Shown: positions 17,203 through 25,178 of the stretch, in pieces
Position numbering within the stretch: position 1 is the stretch's first letter
How the letters are laid out: each line of letters begins with the position of its first letter
Source: Pirellulales bacterium
GTDB lineage: Bacteria > Planctomycetota > Planctomycetia > Pirellulales > JACPPG01
Direction: 5' to 3'
Length of the DNA stretch: 47,215 bases
Assembly: GCA_036499395.1 (NCBI GenBank)
Contig: DASYDW010000089.1
Coordinates: 1-47,215, forward strand
Position numbers and translations under genes: made by a program
Notes under the pieces: generated by a model
What the model saw: the letters and a program-made list of their open reading frames with translations, nothing else
The model's database searches: none
Told to the model about the DNA's origin: nothing

Positions 17203-17589
17203 ATGAGAATTGCCGTTCTGCTGGTGGTGCTACTGGCGGCTCTTTCCGCCGGTTCCCGGGCCGATGATCGGCTGGCGGCTGAGTTTGCACGTCGTCACCC
17301 GGACGTGCGGAAGTTCAACCCGGCCGTGGAAGCGATCCGGCGGGAAGTGAAGGCCGGGCAACTGAAGCCCAAAGAGGGCAAGGCCATTCTCGCGGCCATG
17401 AACGCGGGCCAGCAAGCAAGCGGATCACAGCAGCCCAACCCGGAACAGGCACGGCGGGCCTACCGCATGGCACGGGCCGCGCGCAGGCGGGCGGGGGTCG
17501 CGGCCGACGATGCGGCGGGGGTCTCGTTCGCTAATGCGCAACAGGCGGCCTGGCAGGCGAATGTCGCGCGGTACGTGGCCCACTATTGA
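17203..17589 (+). CDS. Small exported hypothetical protein, 128 aa
   Basis: The N-terminal signal peptide has a basic start, hydrophobic core LLVVLLAALSAG and probable cleavage near SRA-D (about residue 20). The mature part is basic and helical, with KAGQLKPKEGKAILAAMNAGQ in the middle and an Arg/Ala-rich stretch near 85-97. AAGGA lies about 9 bases before the ATG. It is the first gene after tRNA-Pro and its 3' end overlaps the convergent minus-strand gene by 59 bases. The family is not recognised. It could be the outermost gene of the integrated element or the last chromosomal one. Confidence 0.6.
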   Translation: MRIAVLLVVLLAALSAGSRADDRLAAEFARRHPDVRKFNPAVEAIRREVKAGQLKPKEGKAILAAMNAGQQASGSQQPNPEQARRAYRMARAARRRAGVAADDAAGVSFANAQQAAWQANVARYVAHY

Positions 17590-17842
17590 GCGCCACGATG
17601 ATCGTGTTCATGGCCTTTTCCAGGGCCTCTGGGTTCCGCCGGAAGTAAGTCTGAATCTCGGCCCGGCTCCAGGCCAGTTTGCCCAGGATCAACGACAGGC
17701 GGGGGCGGGGGAACTCATCACGGCCTCTGAGCCGTTCGTTTTGTCCGGCCATCAGCAGTTGATCGACTTCGATGCCCAGCAGCCGGGCCAGGGTTGGCGC
17801 GTCTACGGGGTCCGGCAAATCTTCGAGGCGGATGCGGGCCAT
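17531..17842 (-). CDS. Excisionase/AlpA-like small DNA-binding protein, 103 aa (tentative)
   Basis: The start ATG overlaps the stop of the upstream 366-aa gene by one base (TAATG) and is preceded by GGAGGAA, so translation is coupled. The N-terminus contains a short helix-turn-helix-like segment (VDAPTLARLLGIEVDQLL). It is followed by KLAWSRAEIQTYF, similar in style to the recognition helix of excisionase/AlpA-type proteins. The C-terminal tail (TARHSPARPP) is basic and disordered and overlaps the convergent gene. DNA binding is inferred, not shown. Confidence 0.55.
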   Translation of the reverse strand: MARIRLEDLPDPVDAPTLARLLGIEVDQLLMAGQNERLRGRDEFPRPRLSLILGKLAWSRAEIQTYFRRNPEALEKAMNTIIVALNSGPRTARHSPARPPVAH

Positions 17843-18942
17843 TACTTCCTCCGGCGCTGTTGCTGCCGGCCCTGAAGCAACCGCTGACGCCGGGCTCGGT
17901 TCTGGTCGCGTCGCTCGTTCACCGGCAGGCCATCGCGGTTCAGCCGGTCGCGGCCCATGCCGGACCAGCGGCCCTGCTGCAGATCGTTCAAGAAATGCGG
18001 GAAATCAGCGACCGGGCCCTGATCTTTGCCGACCAGCTTTTCGAGCAGGCCGACCAGCTTCACGACCGGCCGAGCGATGAAGTTCAGGCCCCGGCCCACT
18101 TCGACCAGCGGGATGGCAACAACGTTGACGGCCGACGCGACCGCAGCACGTGTCTCGGCGAACTCGCGCTCGAACTTGCCCATCTCTCCGGCCAAAGCTG
18201 CGGTGCTGTTTTCGGTGCGCTGGCCGACCTCTTGGGAGGCCCGGACGCGCTGATAATCCAGTTGCCCGAACGCGGCATTGATTCGGCCGTTGAACTGCCT
18301 CAGGTACTCTTGGCCGTTTAATTGCAGGTTGGCGAAGCCCTTCATTGAACGGGGCAGATTGCTCAACCCGGCGCCGGCGGCCAGCGCACCTACAGTCAAC
18401 TGGCTCATGGCCCTGTTCATGTCCTTCAGGCGGTCCTCTTCCTCTTTCCGCTCGCGGTTGTTCCGTTCCCCCTGCATCAAGCCGGCGTAGTCGACCTTGC
18501 CTCCGAGCAGGTCCCCAAAGTTGCCGGCGGCCAGCTTGGCGAATCCTCCCGGTGGCCGATCGTCAGGCCCGGGCGGCGCTGTCGGCGCACCGAACGCGCT
18601 AGGCCGCATCGCACTGCGCACGGCACTGGCCGGGTTTGCCACGAACTGAGCCAGGCGGCTGAGTCCGCCACGCGGTTGGTCAGCGAAGCGTGTGCCGGCG
18701 ATTTGTGGGGGCTGCTGGCGGGGCTGAGCGCGATCGAACAGGCCGGTCATGAAGTCCTTGAAGCCGGCGCTCTCCGCTTCAGCGACGCCTTGCTTGGCGC
18801 CCTGCGCAACTGCCGCGCGTGTGCCCATGCCGGCGAGGGCCTTCAAGCCGGTCCCGAACGTTCGCGCGCCTCCGGCTAGTGCTCCGGCGGTCCCGGCGGC
18901 CTCGACTAGGCCTGGCAAAATGGCGAGTAGTGCGGGCAGCAT
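17842..18942 (-). CDS. Phage tape-measure-like structural protein, 366 aa (tentative)
   Basis: The chain starts with a small hydrophobic, Ala/Gly-rich stretch (LLAILPGLVEAAGTAGALAGG). A long helical, Gln/Arg-rich body follows, with a predicted coiled coil around residues 160-190 (RNNRERKEEEDRLKDMNRAM) and hydrophobic amphipathic helices around 195-215 and 280-310. Such composition is common in tape-measure and other phage tail-internal proteins, although the length is short for a full tape measure. AAAGGA lies about 8 bases upstream of the start. It is sandwiched between the ParB chimera (10 bases) and the excisionase-like gene (1-base overlap), so the three form an operon. It may be a shortened remnant. 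Confidence 0.5.
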   Translation of the reverse strand: MLPALLAILPGLVEAAGTAGALAGGARTFGTGLKALAGMGTRAAVAQGAKQGVAEAESAGFKDFMTGLFDRAQPRQQPPQIAGTRFADQPRGGLSRLAQFVANPASAVRSAMRPSAFGAPTAPPGPDDRPPGGFAKLAAGNFGDLLGGKVDYAGLMQGERNNRERKEEEDRLKDMNRAMSQLTVGALAAGAGLSNLPRSMKGFANLQLNGQEYLRQFNGRINAAFGQLDYQRVRASQEVGQRTENSTAALAGEMGKFEREFAETRAAVASAVNVVAIPLVEVGRGLNFIARPVVKLVGLLEKLVGKDQGPVADFPHFLNDLQQGRWSGMGRDRLNRDGLPVNERRDQNRARRQRLLQGRQQQRRRK

Positions 18943-18952
18943 GTCAGGTCCT

Positions 18953-19615
18953 TTAAGCGATTTGAAGCCAGCGTGTGCCGTCGGAAACCAGGATGCAGCT
19001 ATGCAGCGTGGCGATGGTCAGGCTGCTGGCCCCGGTGCCGCTGTTCAAGGGGTAGATGTCAGAGCCGCTGTCAGCCGCGATCACGCAATTCCCGGTGCCT
19101 AGGTTTTTTAGGAAAACCAGCTTAAAAGCATCGGGGCCGGGCAGTTTCGGCGCTGTTGAAGTACCTGAGGCAACAACGAACGAACTGGTGATGTTCGTGC
19201 TACCCGTGGCCGCGATGGGCTGCGGGGTGACGGAAAGCGTAGCGGCTTCGGCCGCTGTCCAACCGGTAGCTTCAATCAGATCAGCTATTGCCCGCGCTAA
19301 CGCCAGCGGCGACAGGGCTTCTCGTTGTGTATTACAGATAAGCGCCTTTTGCAGCGCCTCCCCGTTGCCAGGAGGCTTATCGAGGACGCGCGCCTCGATC
19401 GTTTCAAGACCAAGTGATACCGTCGCGTCAAATCTGCGGTGACCGTCGACCAGATGGAACCAGTCGTCGTCCTGCCAGACGATCACCGGCATCAGCTGGC
19501 CGTCTTTCAGCGTCGCGACGAGACCGGCAGCTCTGCTGGGGTCAGCGTTGTCGCGAATGTCCGTTCCGCGTTTTATCTTGCTTATTGGGATACGTTGGAT
19601 CGGGCCCAGCGTCAT
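18953..19615 (-). CDS. ParB N-terminal domain fused to a phage-structural-like C-terminus, 220 aa
   Basis: Residues 1-125 are a ParB/Srx-fold domain: IPISKIKRGTDIR, VIVWQDDDWFHLVDGHRR (the GHRR box) and LICNTQREALSPLALARAI. The chain then enters what should be the ParB helix-turn-helix (ATGWTAAEAA) and switches abruptly near residue 127-130 to TPQPIAATGSTN. The remaining 90 residues (including LILVSDG-style CILVSDGTRWLQIA at the end) are Ser/Thr/Gly-rich and beta-prone, like phage tail or fibre proteins. GGAGGAG precedes the start. The break inside the HTH suggests an in-frame deletion that joined two genes. Whether the fusion is functional is unknown. Confidence 0.7.
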   Translation of the reverse strand: MTLGPIQRIPISKIKRGTDIRDNADPSRAAGLVATLKDGQLMPVIVWQDDDWFHLVDGHRRFDATVSLGLETIEARVLDKPPGNGEALQKALICNTQREALSPLALARAIADLIEATGWTAAEAATLSVTPQPIAATGSTNITSSFVVASGTSTAPKLPGPDAFKLVFLKNLGTGNCVIAADSGSDIYPLNSGTGASSLTIATLHSCILVSDGTRWLQIA

Positions 19616-19714
19616 GACTCTCCTCCGCTAAAAGGTGCGAAACATTGTTTCCGCCCGAAATTCGATGGAGAACACTGAAATGAATGGATTATCAATACCC
19701 TTGCCAACTTGTCC

Positions 19715-19930
19715 TCAAATGAAGAATTCTTTTATCAGGTGCTGGACTTGTCGTGCTTCGTCAGTCGTCAGCTGATCGAGCGATTCCCTGTGGAACAGCT
19801 GTTGCGCAAATTTTAGCGCCTGCTCGTTGCGATCGATCGGCGACATCTGCGATACTTTCAATTTGCGGGCGCCAAGTACGATTGCGCCAAGGACGCCAAG
19901 TCCCACCACCGCCAACGCACTGGCCAACAT
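19715..19930 (-). CDS. Small single-span membrane protein, 71 aa
   Basis: It starts MLASALAVVGLGVLGAIVLG, a transmembrane helix or uncleaved anchor. A basic turn and a soluble, charged C-terminal region follow (DRNEQALKFAQQLF, LTTDEARQVQHLIKEFF). The ATG at 19930 is preferred over an upstream GTG because AGGGAG sits about 7 bases before it. It lies 31 bases downstream of the DUF1232-like gene on the same strand. The family is unknown, and it is likely part of the element's membrane-protein cluster. Confidence 0.55.
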   Translation of the reverse strand: MLASALAVVGLGVLGAIVLGARKLKVSQMSPIDRNEQALKFAQQLFHRESLDQLTTDEARQVQHLIKEFFI

Positions 19931-19961
19931 CCCGAGTCTCCCTTGGCTATTCGCGGGCACG

Positions 19962-20345
19962 TTAGCTGGCCCGGCCTCGCACCGTGATCGTCCTCTGCTG
20001 CTGGCCGGACGATGTCCGTGCTGCCACTTCTTCTGCTGCCCATTGCCGCGCTCGGGCGTGTGCTCTTGCCTCTCGTCCTGTTTTGATCGCCGTAATTAAC
20101 GACGCTATCCCCATGAAAAGCGCCAACAAATCATCGGGTAGACCAAAAGGACCCAAAATGATTTCTGGCAACACGTCGACGGGCGACAAGACGTAGGCAC
20201 CACACGTCCCTGCAAATAGCCAGGCGACAAGCTGCAGAAGCAGATCGCGCACCGGACTGTGCGGCAGGCTGGCCAAAACGAGCAAAGCGACAAACCCACA
20301 CGTAATGCAAATCAATAGGACGCTGATCATTCCAAAGAACGTCAT
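19962..20345 (-). CDS. DUF1232/YkvA-like membrane protein, 127 aa
   Basis: Two to three hydrophobic segments (about residues 5-28, 36-54 and 64-90) surround the signature SPVDVLPEIILGPFGLPDDL, which matches the DUF1232 (YkvA) pattern of SPxDxxPD followed by GxxDD. The C-terminus is cytosolic, Arg/Ala/Gln-rich. The usual family aspartate pair is retained (PDD). The function of DUF1232 is not established. It sits among other short membrane proteins in the element. Confidence 0.7.
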   Translation of the reverse strand: MTFFGMISVLLICITCGFVALLVLASLPHSPVRDLLLQLVAWLFAGTCGAYVLSPVDVLPEIILGPFGLPDDLLALFMGIASLITAIKTGREARAHARARQWAAEEVAARTSSGQQQRTITVRGRAS

Positions 20346-20384
20346 GTGTCACCTAGCCAATGAAAAAGTTCCTTGCTCAACGAT

Positions 20385-20416
20385 GCGGCTGCGCCCGTCG
20401 AACCGGACGCAGCCGC
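20385..20416. repeat. Stable hairpin between small membrane-protein genes
   Basis: GCGGCTGCG (20385-20393) and CGCAGCCGC (20408-20416) form a perfect 9-bp GC-rich stem with an inner CCG/CGG helix in the loop. It lies 17 bases past the stop of the 28-aa peptide gene on the minus strand. It has no T-run, so it may be an attenuator or RNA-stability hairpin, not a full intrinsic terminator. Confidence 0.5.
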
Positions 20417-20432
20417 ACGGCACACTGACTCT

Positions 20433-20519
20433 TCAACGCTTGGGTCTCCCAACAAAGAGCACGTAAACGATCGCTGTCCACACGCACTGCAGGATTGCAA
20501 CTAAAGGATTCTGAGACAT
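20433..20519 (-). CDS. Tiny membrane peptide, 28 aa
   Basis: This is an ORF shorter than usual gene-calling limits, but with a near-perfect Shine-Dalgarno (AAAGGAGG, about 7 bases before ATG). The product begins MSQNPLVAILQCVWTAIVYV and ends with a basic GRPKR tail, i.e. one transmembrane helix with a positive C-terminus. It is followed by the hairpin at 20385-20416. It could be a phage small membrane protein, a toxin-like peptide or a regulatory peptide. Coding is supported only by the ribosome-binding site and the helix pattern. Confidence 0.5.
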   Translation of the reverse strand: MSQNPLVAILQCVWTAIVYVLFVGRPKR

Positions 20520-20621
20520 ATCGAGCCTCCTTTCCGGGGTTTTCAAAAAGATCGCTTTCTAACGCACGAAATCCCTCGGCGGCCGAGGGCAATAATCACC
20601 CAGCCGCGACGGTCATGCGGG

Positions 20622-20726
20622 TCACGCGCCGCCGCCCGCAATGATTTCACCGACAACCTCTACAGCTACCTCGGCAACCACGTCCGCAGCCGCTTGAACC
20701 AGCACGGCGATCAAGAACGTAAACAT
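20622..20726 (-). CDS. Tiny hydrophobic peptide, 34 aa
   Basis: AAAGGAG stands about 8 bases before the ATG. The product MFTFLIAVLVQAAADVVAEV continues with VAVEVVGEIIAGGGA: a hydrophobic N-terminal helix and a Val/Ala/Glu amphipathic helix. It lies 103 bases upstream of the 28-aa gene on the same strand, so the two resemble a pair. A minor phage membrane or coat protein, or a holin-like peptide, is possible; nothing identifies it further. Confidence 0.5.
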   Translation of the reverse strand: MFTFLIAVLVQAAADVVAEVAVEVVGEIIAGGGA

Positions 20727-20859
20727 CGTGAATCTCCTTTCAACACCTGATTGACGTAACTGTCGTTCCGCCCCACGGCGGACAAACGCACAGACCTCCT
20801 GAAACTTCTCTGTTCCACCAAAATGCTCAACCCGTTTTCCCAACCTGGCCAGACAGAGT

Positions 20860-21912
20860 TCAATTCGCAGACGGCAATGGCGGCCATTCGGCTGCATAGC
20901 TTAGAAATTGACCTCCCAGCTCTTGCAGCCCGCGCCGTACCTTGAAAGGCTGGCCATGCGCGGCGTGTGTCAGCCGGTTGTGGACCTCGTACACAGTCCA
21001 GCGCGTCAGTGCCGGAGGTGCGCTCGCGTCACGTTGCCGGACCATTTCCTGGAGTCCGCGGCGTTCCTCTGCTGATATTCCCAATACTGCGTCGGGATCT
21101 CCGCCCCTGGGCAACACGTAATTAACGCGTCGCCACACGTTCGTGAACGCCACATCAGGAACCGGCCGGTCGAAGGTCACCCTGTACAACTTGCCGACAG
21201 AAGCCAGCTCGCCACAGAGCGCTGTCACCTCTCGTAGAAACGCCCTTTGACATCCGGCAGGCGTCATGCGGGGATCGCTAGGCCAGCGGGCGACTCCAAG
21301 ATCGTCGGTCATCATTGCGCCATTCGTGCAAACCAGCCGATAAGAATAGGCCGACGCTTTCAACTGGCGGTCGCCGCTCTCGCTGTTCGTGACGGCAATT
21401 CCGATTTCCACGGTATCGCCCACGACCGGTTCGACCATTAGGCCCGGGCGGACCAACTCAACATCGACCCCAGCGTAGGACACAGATGCTCTGCGAAATT
21501 CGAACTGATGCTCTTTCCACAATTCCCGCAGAACAACCATCGTGTTCGCCGGGCGATAACGAGACCGCCGATCATTTACCAGTCCGATCGCAACGTCGCC
21601 GATGCTGCATACGGTGATGGGCGCAGTCGTTTCAGCCTGCCTCCTCCGGAAATTCTCGATAAAGAGCTCCGGGGAAATGCGGTAGGCGTACGTCTTAGGC
21701 ATTCCAATAAAATTTGCGCTGCTTTCCAGAAAATCACGCGTCAGTTGAAACGCGCCGCTCGGCGTCTGGACCGTCCCGTCGGCGGACAGCCGAATCATTT
21801 CCAAAGTTGTCTGCTCATGCCGGACGCAATAAGTCGTCGCCAACTCCTCCATTAGCTCGTCGAAGTTTTTTGGACTGGTCGATCTGTCGAGAACTAAATT
21901 TTCTGGAAGCAT
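20860..21912 (-). CDS. DUF932 phage/plasmid-type protein, 350 aa
   Basis: The protein fits DUF932, a family found on phages and plasmids and of unknown molecular role. Landmarks are ANFIGMPKTYAYRISPELF near residue 85, LVNDRRSRYRP, the central beta-rich block and YSYRLVCTNGAMM, which matches the conserved CxNG motif. A helical C-terminus (RWTVYEVHNRLTHAA) follows. The ATG at 21912 (MLPENLVLDRS) is chosen because AGGAG lies 8 bases upstream; a GTG eight codons earlier lacks a site. The length is usual for the family. Confidence 0.8.
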   Translation of the reverse strand: MLPENLVLDRSTSPKNFDELMEELATTYCVRHEQTTLEMIRLSADGTVQTPSGAFQLTRDFLESSANFIGMPKTYAYRISPELFIENFRRRQAETTAPITVCSIGDVAIGLVNDRRSRYRPANTMVVLRELWKEHQFEFRRASVSYAGVDVELVRPGLMVEPVVGDTVEIGIAVTNSESGDRQLKASAYSYRLVCTNGAMMTDDLGVARWPSDPRMTPAGCQRAFLREVTALCGELASVGKLYRVTFDRPVPDVAFTNVWRRVNYVLPRGGDPDAVLGISAEERRGLQEMVRQRDASAPPALTRWTVYEVHNRLTHAAHGQPFKVRRGLQELGGQFLSYAAEWPPLPSAN

Positions 21913-22090
21913 TGGAGTTCTCCTCTTTTTGGACACTTCACGGCCTTGGAAATTCCCAGCTCGTCAATAATTCCGCGCGTCTGTGAGAGCGGAGCTCGCA
22001 TCAAACTCTGCCTCGCGTTTCCGTTACACTATCGACGACGTCTCTCTCACCGCCTGCGCGCGTATTGTGAAACGGTGGTGGTTCCCCTTG

Positions 22091-22528
22091 CTAAGGAGTC
22101 TCTGGAACAATTCCTGCAGCAACGAGATAGGTATGTGTCATAGACCACGCACGCATGCCCATGTCGCTTAATCCCTGGATCGCATTGCCTTGGCCATTAT
22201 CAAGAAAGAGGGGAGCGGGACCGCTGCAACCAAATAACGCTCCAAAGAAATGCTTTGCCACTTTGCACTGCCGCGTTATTGATGAAGGCGAGCAAGGAAG
22301 CATGAGCCTGTCTGTCCCACTCAAATTGCGCGTCGTAAGCATTCCAACAACATCTGCTAAAGAGCGTGCACCGTTTTTGAACGCCACGCCGACTTCGTGG
22401 TACAGAATCAGTACCTTGATGTATCGCCAAGCCTCGGGTCCGAGGCTCTCGACATGTTCAAACTGCGATCGACTATGCCGGCCCCGACCCTGATTGGATG
22501 CCGATTTGTCATTTTTCCGTGCGCCCAT
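22091..22528 (-). CDS. Small LysR-style winged-HTH-like protein, 145 aa (tentative)
   Basis: From about residue 80 the sequence follows a LysR-type winged-helix pattern: SPSSITRQCKVAKHFFGALF, then a wing (LFLDNGQGNAIQ) and GLSDMGMRAW, recalling the LTxxGxxxW ending of that domain. Upstream, AWRYIKVLILYHEVGVAF and NGARSLADVVGML form helices that could pair the protein. The second ATG at 22528 has AGGAG at 8 bases; the first ATG, two codons earlier, is too close to it. There is no effector-binding domain, so it is not a classical LysR regulator. It may be the element's own transcription factor. Confidence 0.55.
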   Translation of the reverse strand: MGARKNDKSASNQGRGRHSRSQFEHVESLGPEAWRYIKVLILYHEVGVAFKNGARSLADVVGMLTTRNLSGTDRLMLPCSPSSITRQCKVAKHFFGALFGCSGPAPLFLDNGQGNAIQGLSDMGMRAWSMTHTYLVAAGIVPETP

Positions 22529-22604
22529 CTCCATGCTCCTATGGATTCCAAAACCGAATGTCCCAAGGTCCGCTCAAATCAAAACGACTTCTGTTCCCTA
22601 TCCA

Positions 22605-22629
22605 GCGGGCTTCTGAACCGGAAGCCCGC
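22605..22629. repeat. Perfect 9-bp hairpin
   Basis: GCGGGCTTC (22605-22613), a 7-base loop and GAAGCCCGC (22621-22629) form a perfect stem in the 290-base gap between two minus-strand genes. It has no T-run in either direction. It might be an operator or a transcript-stability element. Confidence 0.5.
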
Positions 22630-22820
22630 CAACCTGCGAAACTTGCCTGCCAAGAATTCATCTCTGGCTTACGGATTCCCGCGCCGCATGCGTTTGCTTT
22701 GCGGGAATCGCATTTTTGGGAGGAAACCAGAGAACGTAAAATGCGCAACAAGTGCGCAGTCGCAGGCAGGGGCGTGCCAGTAACTGGGGTGCCTTAGAGG
22801 ACCGGGAAGGCCGGTCGTGG

Positions 22821-23246
22821 CTAGCGAGATTTACCAATCGCCTTCTTGGCTTGCGCGACGGCGGCTATTTCGATACCCCGCACGAACTGCTTGGTTTCTT
22901 CGAGGCCTCCACTGAGCCCATACTCTCGGTAGGCATCATCCAGCATTTCGATCATCTCGCGGTGATCGGCCAGAGCCGGAAAGTGTGGTGGCTGTTGACC
23001 GATCGCTGCCGCGTAGGCCCTCTGAGCCAGGCACTCTTCCAGCATAAAGATGCTGCACACATCGACTTCCGACGCCCTTTCCGTCAGCAACCTTTCTCGG
23101 CGAAACACTTCAGGCTGGCTTGCCCGCATCTGGCCGAATGTGATGCGATCGCTCGGCAGTCGAATTGAACTGAGATCGACCGCCAAGGGCGGTCTCTGGT
23201 GTGCATCAGACAGACGGTTGCCTCCTCGACAACCGTTCAATGCCAC
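22821..23246 (-). CDS. Hypothetical protein, up to 141 aa
   Basis: I do not recognise this family. The composition is protein-like: a segment DRITFGQMRASQPEVFRRER, a helical centre (MLEECLAQRAYAAAIGQQ) and a charged helix LADHREMIEMLDDAYREYG, ending in KKAIGKSR. The frame opens at a GTG (23246) with no clear ribosome-binding site. GAGGAGG lies inside the frame, so the true start may be a non-ATG codon further in. An inverted repeat GACCGG-GAAGG-CCGGTC follows the stop (22800-22816). It is part of the minus-strand run of the element. Confidence 0.5.
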   Translation of the reverse strand: MALNGCRGGNRLSDAHQRPPLAVDLSSIRLPSDRITFGQMRASQPEVFRRERLLTERASEVDVCSIFMLEECLAQRAYAAAIGQQPPHFPALADHREMIEMLDDAYREYGLSGGLEETKQFVRGIEIAAVAQAKKAIGKSR

Positions 23247-23296
23247 ACAACGGCCGTGTCGTCAAGCATCACTTGACCATCGTAGGCGCCAGGCGA

Positions 23297-25144
23297 TTAT
23301 TTGAAGAACTCCTCGATCAGCCACAGCCATGCGACTCCCTCATCCGTGAGGCCGCCTTTGCTGTTCTTCCCGCGGCCAATCAGAACACACCCCAGAGCCT
23401 TCTCAAGGTTCGCTATACGGATCAACAACATGCGCGCTTTGGCCTTGAGTTTCGTTTGGCTGCGTCCGGTGGTCTCTAAGTGTTCTCTGAACAGCGATTC
23501 GAGCTCCCGTGATCCTGTCGGCCCACGACCGCGTAGTATGCCGCCCACGATCAAAAAAGTCTCTAGTGTGATGCGGTCTGTCGCGTTCAACTTGGCAAAT
23601 GCCGTTTGTGGCGACATGACGGCCGCAATGATACGGGCGATTCGCTCCCGAGTGACTCCCGTCGCGTCTTGAAGTGAATCTGCTAGAAACGGCAGCAAGC
23701 TTTTGCCGCCGTGCATAAGCGCCCGGCCAGCGAGCTCGGCCATTCTGTCGCTTTTTGTAGACAATCGCCGTATCAGCGACATGGCTCCGTCACGCATGAA
23801 CACACCACATTCGGCAATCGCCATGATCAACTGTTCTGCCGAGGAGCCATCCTCGGCCGCATCGAGCATTTCCGCCAATATAGAAACCGCGTTCCCGCTC
23901 CGGGATCCAAGATTTCGAATAAGTTCAATACCTGTACCCCGCACAAGCGCATCACGATCGCTCAGCAATGTCCGCGTGACGAAAGGAAGCAACTCGTTAT
24001 CCATATTGAGCAAAGCGCCCAAGGCGAAAGAGTGCGTTCGCATGTTGCCGGTGCGGAGTACTTCCACCAAGGGGAGAACAGCGGCCGCACCGATGTGGGA
24101 CAGCGCGGCGCAGAGATTATCGCAAACACCAATGCTTTCCTCGTGACCGAGCCTGGCAACGATGGCCGAAACAGCGCGTTCGGCCTTTGGCCCCGCTAGC
24201 ATGAGGCCATAGGCGGCGGTTCCTCTCATCGGTTCTTCGTGATCCAGCAGGAGAAGCTCCAGCCGCTGAATGACTGAGACGGGGAACTCGCCAAGCGCAT
24301 GGAGTCCGTCGACTGCTCCGTGCACCAGTTGCCAGTTCGCAGACTCCGTTAAGACGAGAAGCGTGCTTATCCAACGGGAGCTGCCACGCGAGACGAGACC
24401 TAGGCTTTTCGCTGCATAACGCCGAACGGATAGGCGTTCACGCTCGTCGGTGGCCAGAAACGCGACATCGTCCTGCAACGGGGCCGCCGCGACTCCGAGT
24501 CGTCCAACAGCCTCGGCCATCAACAATCGCATTTCGGCGTCAGAGCCACGTATGATTTGCCTGACCTCGGGTAAAACGTCCGTCTTCCTGACACCCAGTC
24601 GTAATACAGCCTGCGCCACAAAAACCAGCGCGTGATCAGGAGTACGCGATTTTAGACTGGCCATCAGGATCGGAATACGATCCGGAGGAAATCTATCGGT
24701 AGTCGTAAGTGCGGAAGCGGCCATTACCTGTTCGCTCTCGTTGCCCTTTTCCAGGAGCAACTCCAAAGCGGGAATGACCTCGGTCGGTATGCTGTCGAGT
24801 CCAACGAGAGCAGAGCACGCGTGGAAGCGCGCGTTCACGTTGCCGGTTATTATTGCGGCACTCAAGACGGCAGCAGCGCGGGCTGTCCACTCCTGCGCCG
24901 GCCCAGCATTCAGAGACACGGATCGCAGAATGTTGATCGTGAGCACCGCGGCACAGATTTGCATTGCGCAATCATGATCATCAAGTAGTGGGGTAAGCGT
25001 AGGAAGAAAGTGGATGCCAAGCAGTGACGCCTCGTGGTCCAACTGCGGCAGGACCTGGAACGCTAAGTCAGGATCATGGAGAGCTTGCCGAAAGCGAAGG
25101 GCAAGCGTCTCGGCTTGCTCTCGGCGGCGCGTGTCTAGGTCCAT
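23297..25144 (-). CDS. HEAT-repeat protein with LysR-like C-terminal winged helix, 615 aa
   Basis: Residues about 30-540 are a solenoid of HEAT/PBS-lyase-like repeats, recognisable from recurring pairs such as RYAAKSLGLV, GAVDGLHALGE, CAALSHIGAAAVLPL and GRALMHGGKSLLPFLADSL. The last 55 residues change character: after basic SQTKLKAKARM the segment IANLEKALGCVLIGRG leads to LTDEGVAWLWLIEEF. That matches the LE-x2-LG-x-L-x2-R and LTxxG landmarks of a LysR-type winged helix. The product may therefore combine a protein-binding scaffold with DNA binding. The start has no strong ribosome-binding site. It lies 34 bases after the 87-aa gene in the same run. Confidence 0.65.
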   Translation of the reverse strand: MDLDTRRREQAETLALRFRQALHDPDLAFQVLPQLDHEASLLGIHFLPTLTPLLDDHDCAMQICAAVLTINILRSVSLNAGPAQEWTARAAAVLSAAIITGNVNARFHACSALVGLDSIPTEVIPALELLLEKGNESEQVMAASALTTTDRFPPDRIPILMASLKSRTPDHALVFVAQAVLRLGVRKTDVLPEVRQIIRGSDAEMRLLMAEAVGRLGVAAAPLQDDVAFLATDERERLSVRRYAAKSLGLVSRGSSRWISTLLVLTESANWQLVHGAVDGLHALGEFPVSVIQRLELLLLDHEEPMRGTAAYGLMLAGPKAERAVSAIVARLGHEESIGVCDNLCAALSHIGAAAVLPLVEVLRTGNMRTHSFALGALLNMDNELLPFVTRTLLSDRDALVRGTGIELIRNLGSRSGNAVSILAEMLDAAEDGSSAEQLIMAIAECGVFMRDGAMSLIRRLSTKSDRMAELAGRALMHGGKSLLPFLADSLQDATGVTRERIARIIAAVMSPQTAFAKLNATDRITLETFLIVGGILRGRGPTGSRELESLFREHLETTGRSQTKLKAKARMLLIRIANLEKALGCVLIGRGKNSKGGLTDEGVAWLWLIEEFFK

Positions 25145-25178
25145 ATATGAAGAGGACGGTCCCGCTGACGTGGATTAG

